A stretch of 64,000 nt of DNA, from NCBI RefSeq assembly GCF_963662255.1, contig NW_026912175.1:682001-746000 (forward strand), in the 5' to 3' direction. The translations under genes were made by a program, and so were the position numbers. Position 1 is the first letter of the stretch. Each line of letters begins with the position of its first letter. Of this stretch, positions 63,449 through 64,000 are shown piece by piece. The notes below the pieces were generated by a model. It ran no database searches and was not told the DNA's origin. It saw only the letters and a program-made list of their open reading frames with translations. This DNA comes from Cinclus cinclus. Lineage: Eukaryota; Chordata; Aves; Passeriformes; Cinclidae.

Positions 63449-64000
63449 CTGGAGCACAGGAAGGCAAGAATGAAGAGGCAGAACACAGCCTTGGTTTCAG
63501 CAGCCTCCGGGACTGCAAAAGTTCAGCAATAGCTCTGTCAAAGCAGAACTCGGCTGAGAATGCTCTCGCAGCTTGGCAAAGTTAGGCGCAGCTGTTGACC
63601 AGCTCTGCCCGTGGCCACAGGCTGCTTCTTCCACCTTCACTGTGGCAGAGCTTTTGCGGAGCAGAGAGGGCATTCTTCAAGTGCGTGTTCTCCAGGGTGC
63701 TGTGAAACAGACCCTAGCACGCTGTCTCGCTGATCCTGGCTTTCGGCAAGCAGGCGTGCCAGACCGCCTACATTCTGCACTCTGGCAGCCTAGTTGCCAG
63801 CTTTCGGCAGCTGCTGTCCTAGCAAGGAAGCTCAGGGAGTCAAAGCCAGTGCCGGGCGGCACCTTTCTGCTTTGCCCGCCTAAGCGGCGCCACGCTCCCT
63901 CGGATACTGTGTCCTTTCCCTCTGCACTGCGTCTGCCGAGGTGCTCTGTGCCTCTCGGAGCAGAAGGGCAAAGGACAATGTTTTCCACAGCAGGGTAGAA
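63449..64000. repeat. Satellite unit 48 (partial, B)
   Basis: First 552 bases of a unit, cut by the window end. 64A and 213G/234T/247G with 264C, matching units 45-47 over this part. Confidence 0.95.

Larger units (their letters stand above)
1..64000. repeat. Tandem satellite array, 1,340/1,379-bp unit, fills the window
   Basis: The same sequence recurs head to tail with spacings of exactly 1,340 or 1,379 bases throughout; 47 intervals sum to 35 short and 12 long units, which accounts for every base with no other length change. All copies are in one orientation. Units differ by at most about 17 substitutions. No stretch of unique sequence, transposon end, simple-sequence expansion or telomeric repeat interrupts it, and neither array edge is reached. 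Base composition counted by hand on unit 1 is about 783 G+C of 1,380. The family is not one I recognise. Kilobase satellites of this uniformity are known from heterochromatin kept alike by unequal crossing-over and gene conversion; placing it at a centromere, chromosome end or sex chromosome is not possible from sequence alone. Confidence 0.98.

Noticed and set aside
1..64000. CRISPR array or bacterial repeat locus
   Set aside because: Repeats are contiguous 1.34-kb units without spacers, and there are no cas or other genes.
1..64000. Avian 41-bp microchromosome satellite (CNM/PO41 type)
   Set aside because: The regular A3-5/T3-5 clusters of that family are not visible. The 39-bp indel length is similar but its sequence is not tandemly repeated.
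1..64000. Transposon or retroelement array
   Set aside because: No terminal inverted or long terminal repeats, target-site duplications, reverse transcriptase or transposase similarity; units abut with nothing between them.
1..64000. A new defence or metabolic gene system
   Set aside because: No gene can be supported in the window; the novelty, if any, lies in the satellite structure.

Overview
The whole 64,000-base window is one uninterrupted tandem (satellite) array. A repeat unit of 1,340 bp, or 1,379 bp in a longer form, is repeated head to tail in the same orientation from the first base to the last: 47 complete units plus 552 bases of a 48th. There is no unique flank, no junction, no inserted mobile element and no recognisable gene, so the array continues beyond both ends. 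I phased the units so that unit 1 starts at base 1; unit coordinates quoted below are those of the long unit 1 (1-1379). Short units lack coordinates 767-805.

Organism: a eukaryote is strongly suggested, because a 64-kb homogeneous non-coding satellite with kilobase units and partial higher-order order is typical of pericentromeric, subtelomeric, sex-chromosome or microchromosome heterochromatin. I do not recognise the family and cannot name a species. The unit is about 57% G+C with about 77 CpG per 1,379 bp by hand count. This is CpG-rich for a vertebrate satellite and would fit, for example, a GC-rich avian or reptilian satellite, but that is only a guess.

Variation: every length difference I find is one 39-bp indel, present in 12 of the 47 complete units (1, 9, 11, 20, 22, 23, 29, 30, 34, 35, 42, 45). 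I scored 21 recurrent substitution sites and 9 private ones. Any two units differ at no more than about 17 sites, so identity is at least about 98.7%. Two main 5' haplotypes occur: A (213A/234G/247A) and B (213G/234T/247G). The left part (units 2-9) alternates B and A as a 2-unit order. The centre and right (about 36.9-51.6 kb) carry a clear 5-unit higher-order repeat of 6,778 bp in two copies identical at all scored sites, with a diverged third copy at 28.3-35.1 kb. The right end (units 44-48) is a run of B monomers.

Coding: every unit has several open frames on both strands (up to 174 codons). They overlap antisense, the unit length is not a multiple of 3, and the substitutions are mostly amino-acid-changing in the ratio expected without selection. 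I therefore annotate no CDS. The points of interest are structural: array evolution (two levels of order, recombinant haplotypes, one indel class), dyad-symmetric elements in each unit, and high CpG content. My site list came from reading translated frames and spot-checking bases, so a few variants may be missed.
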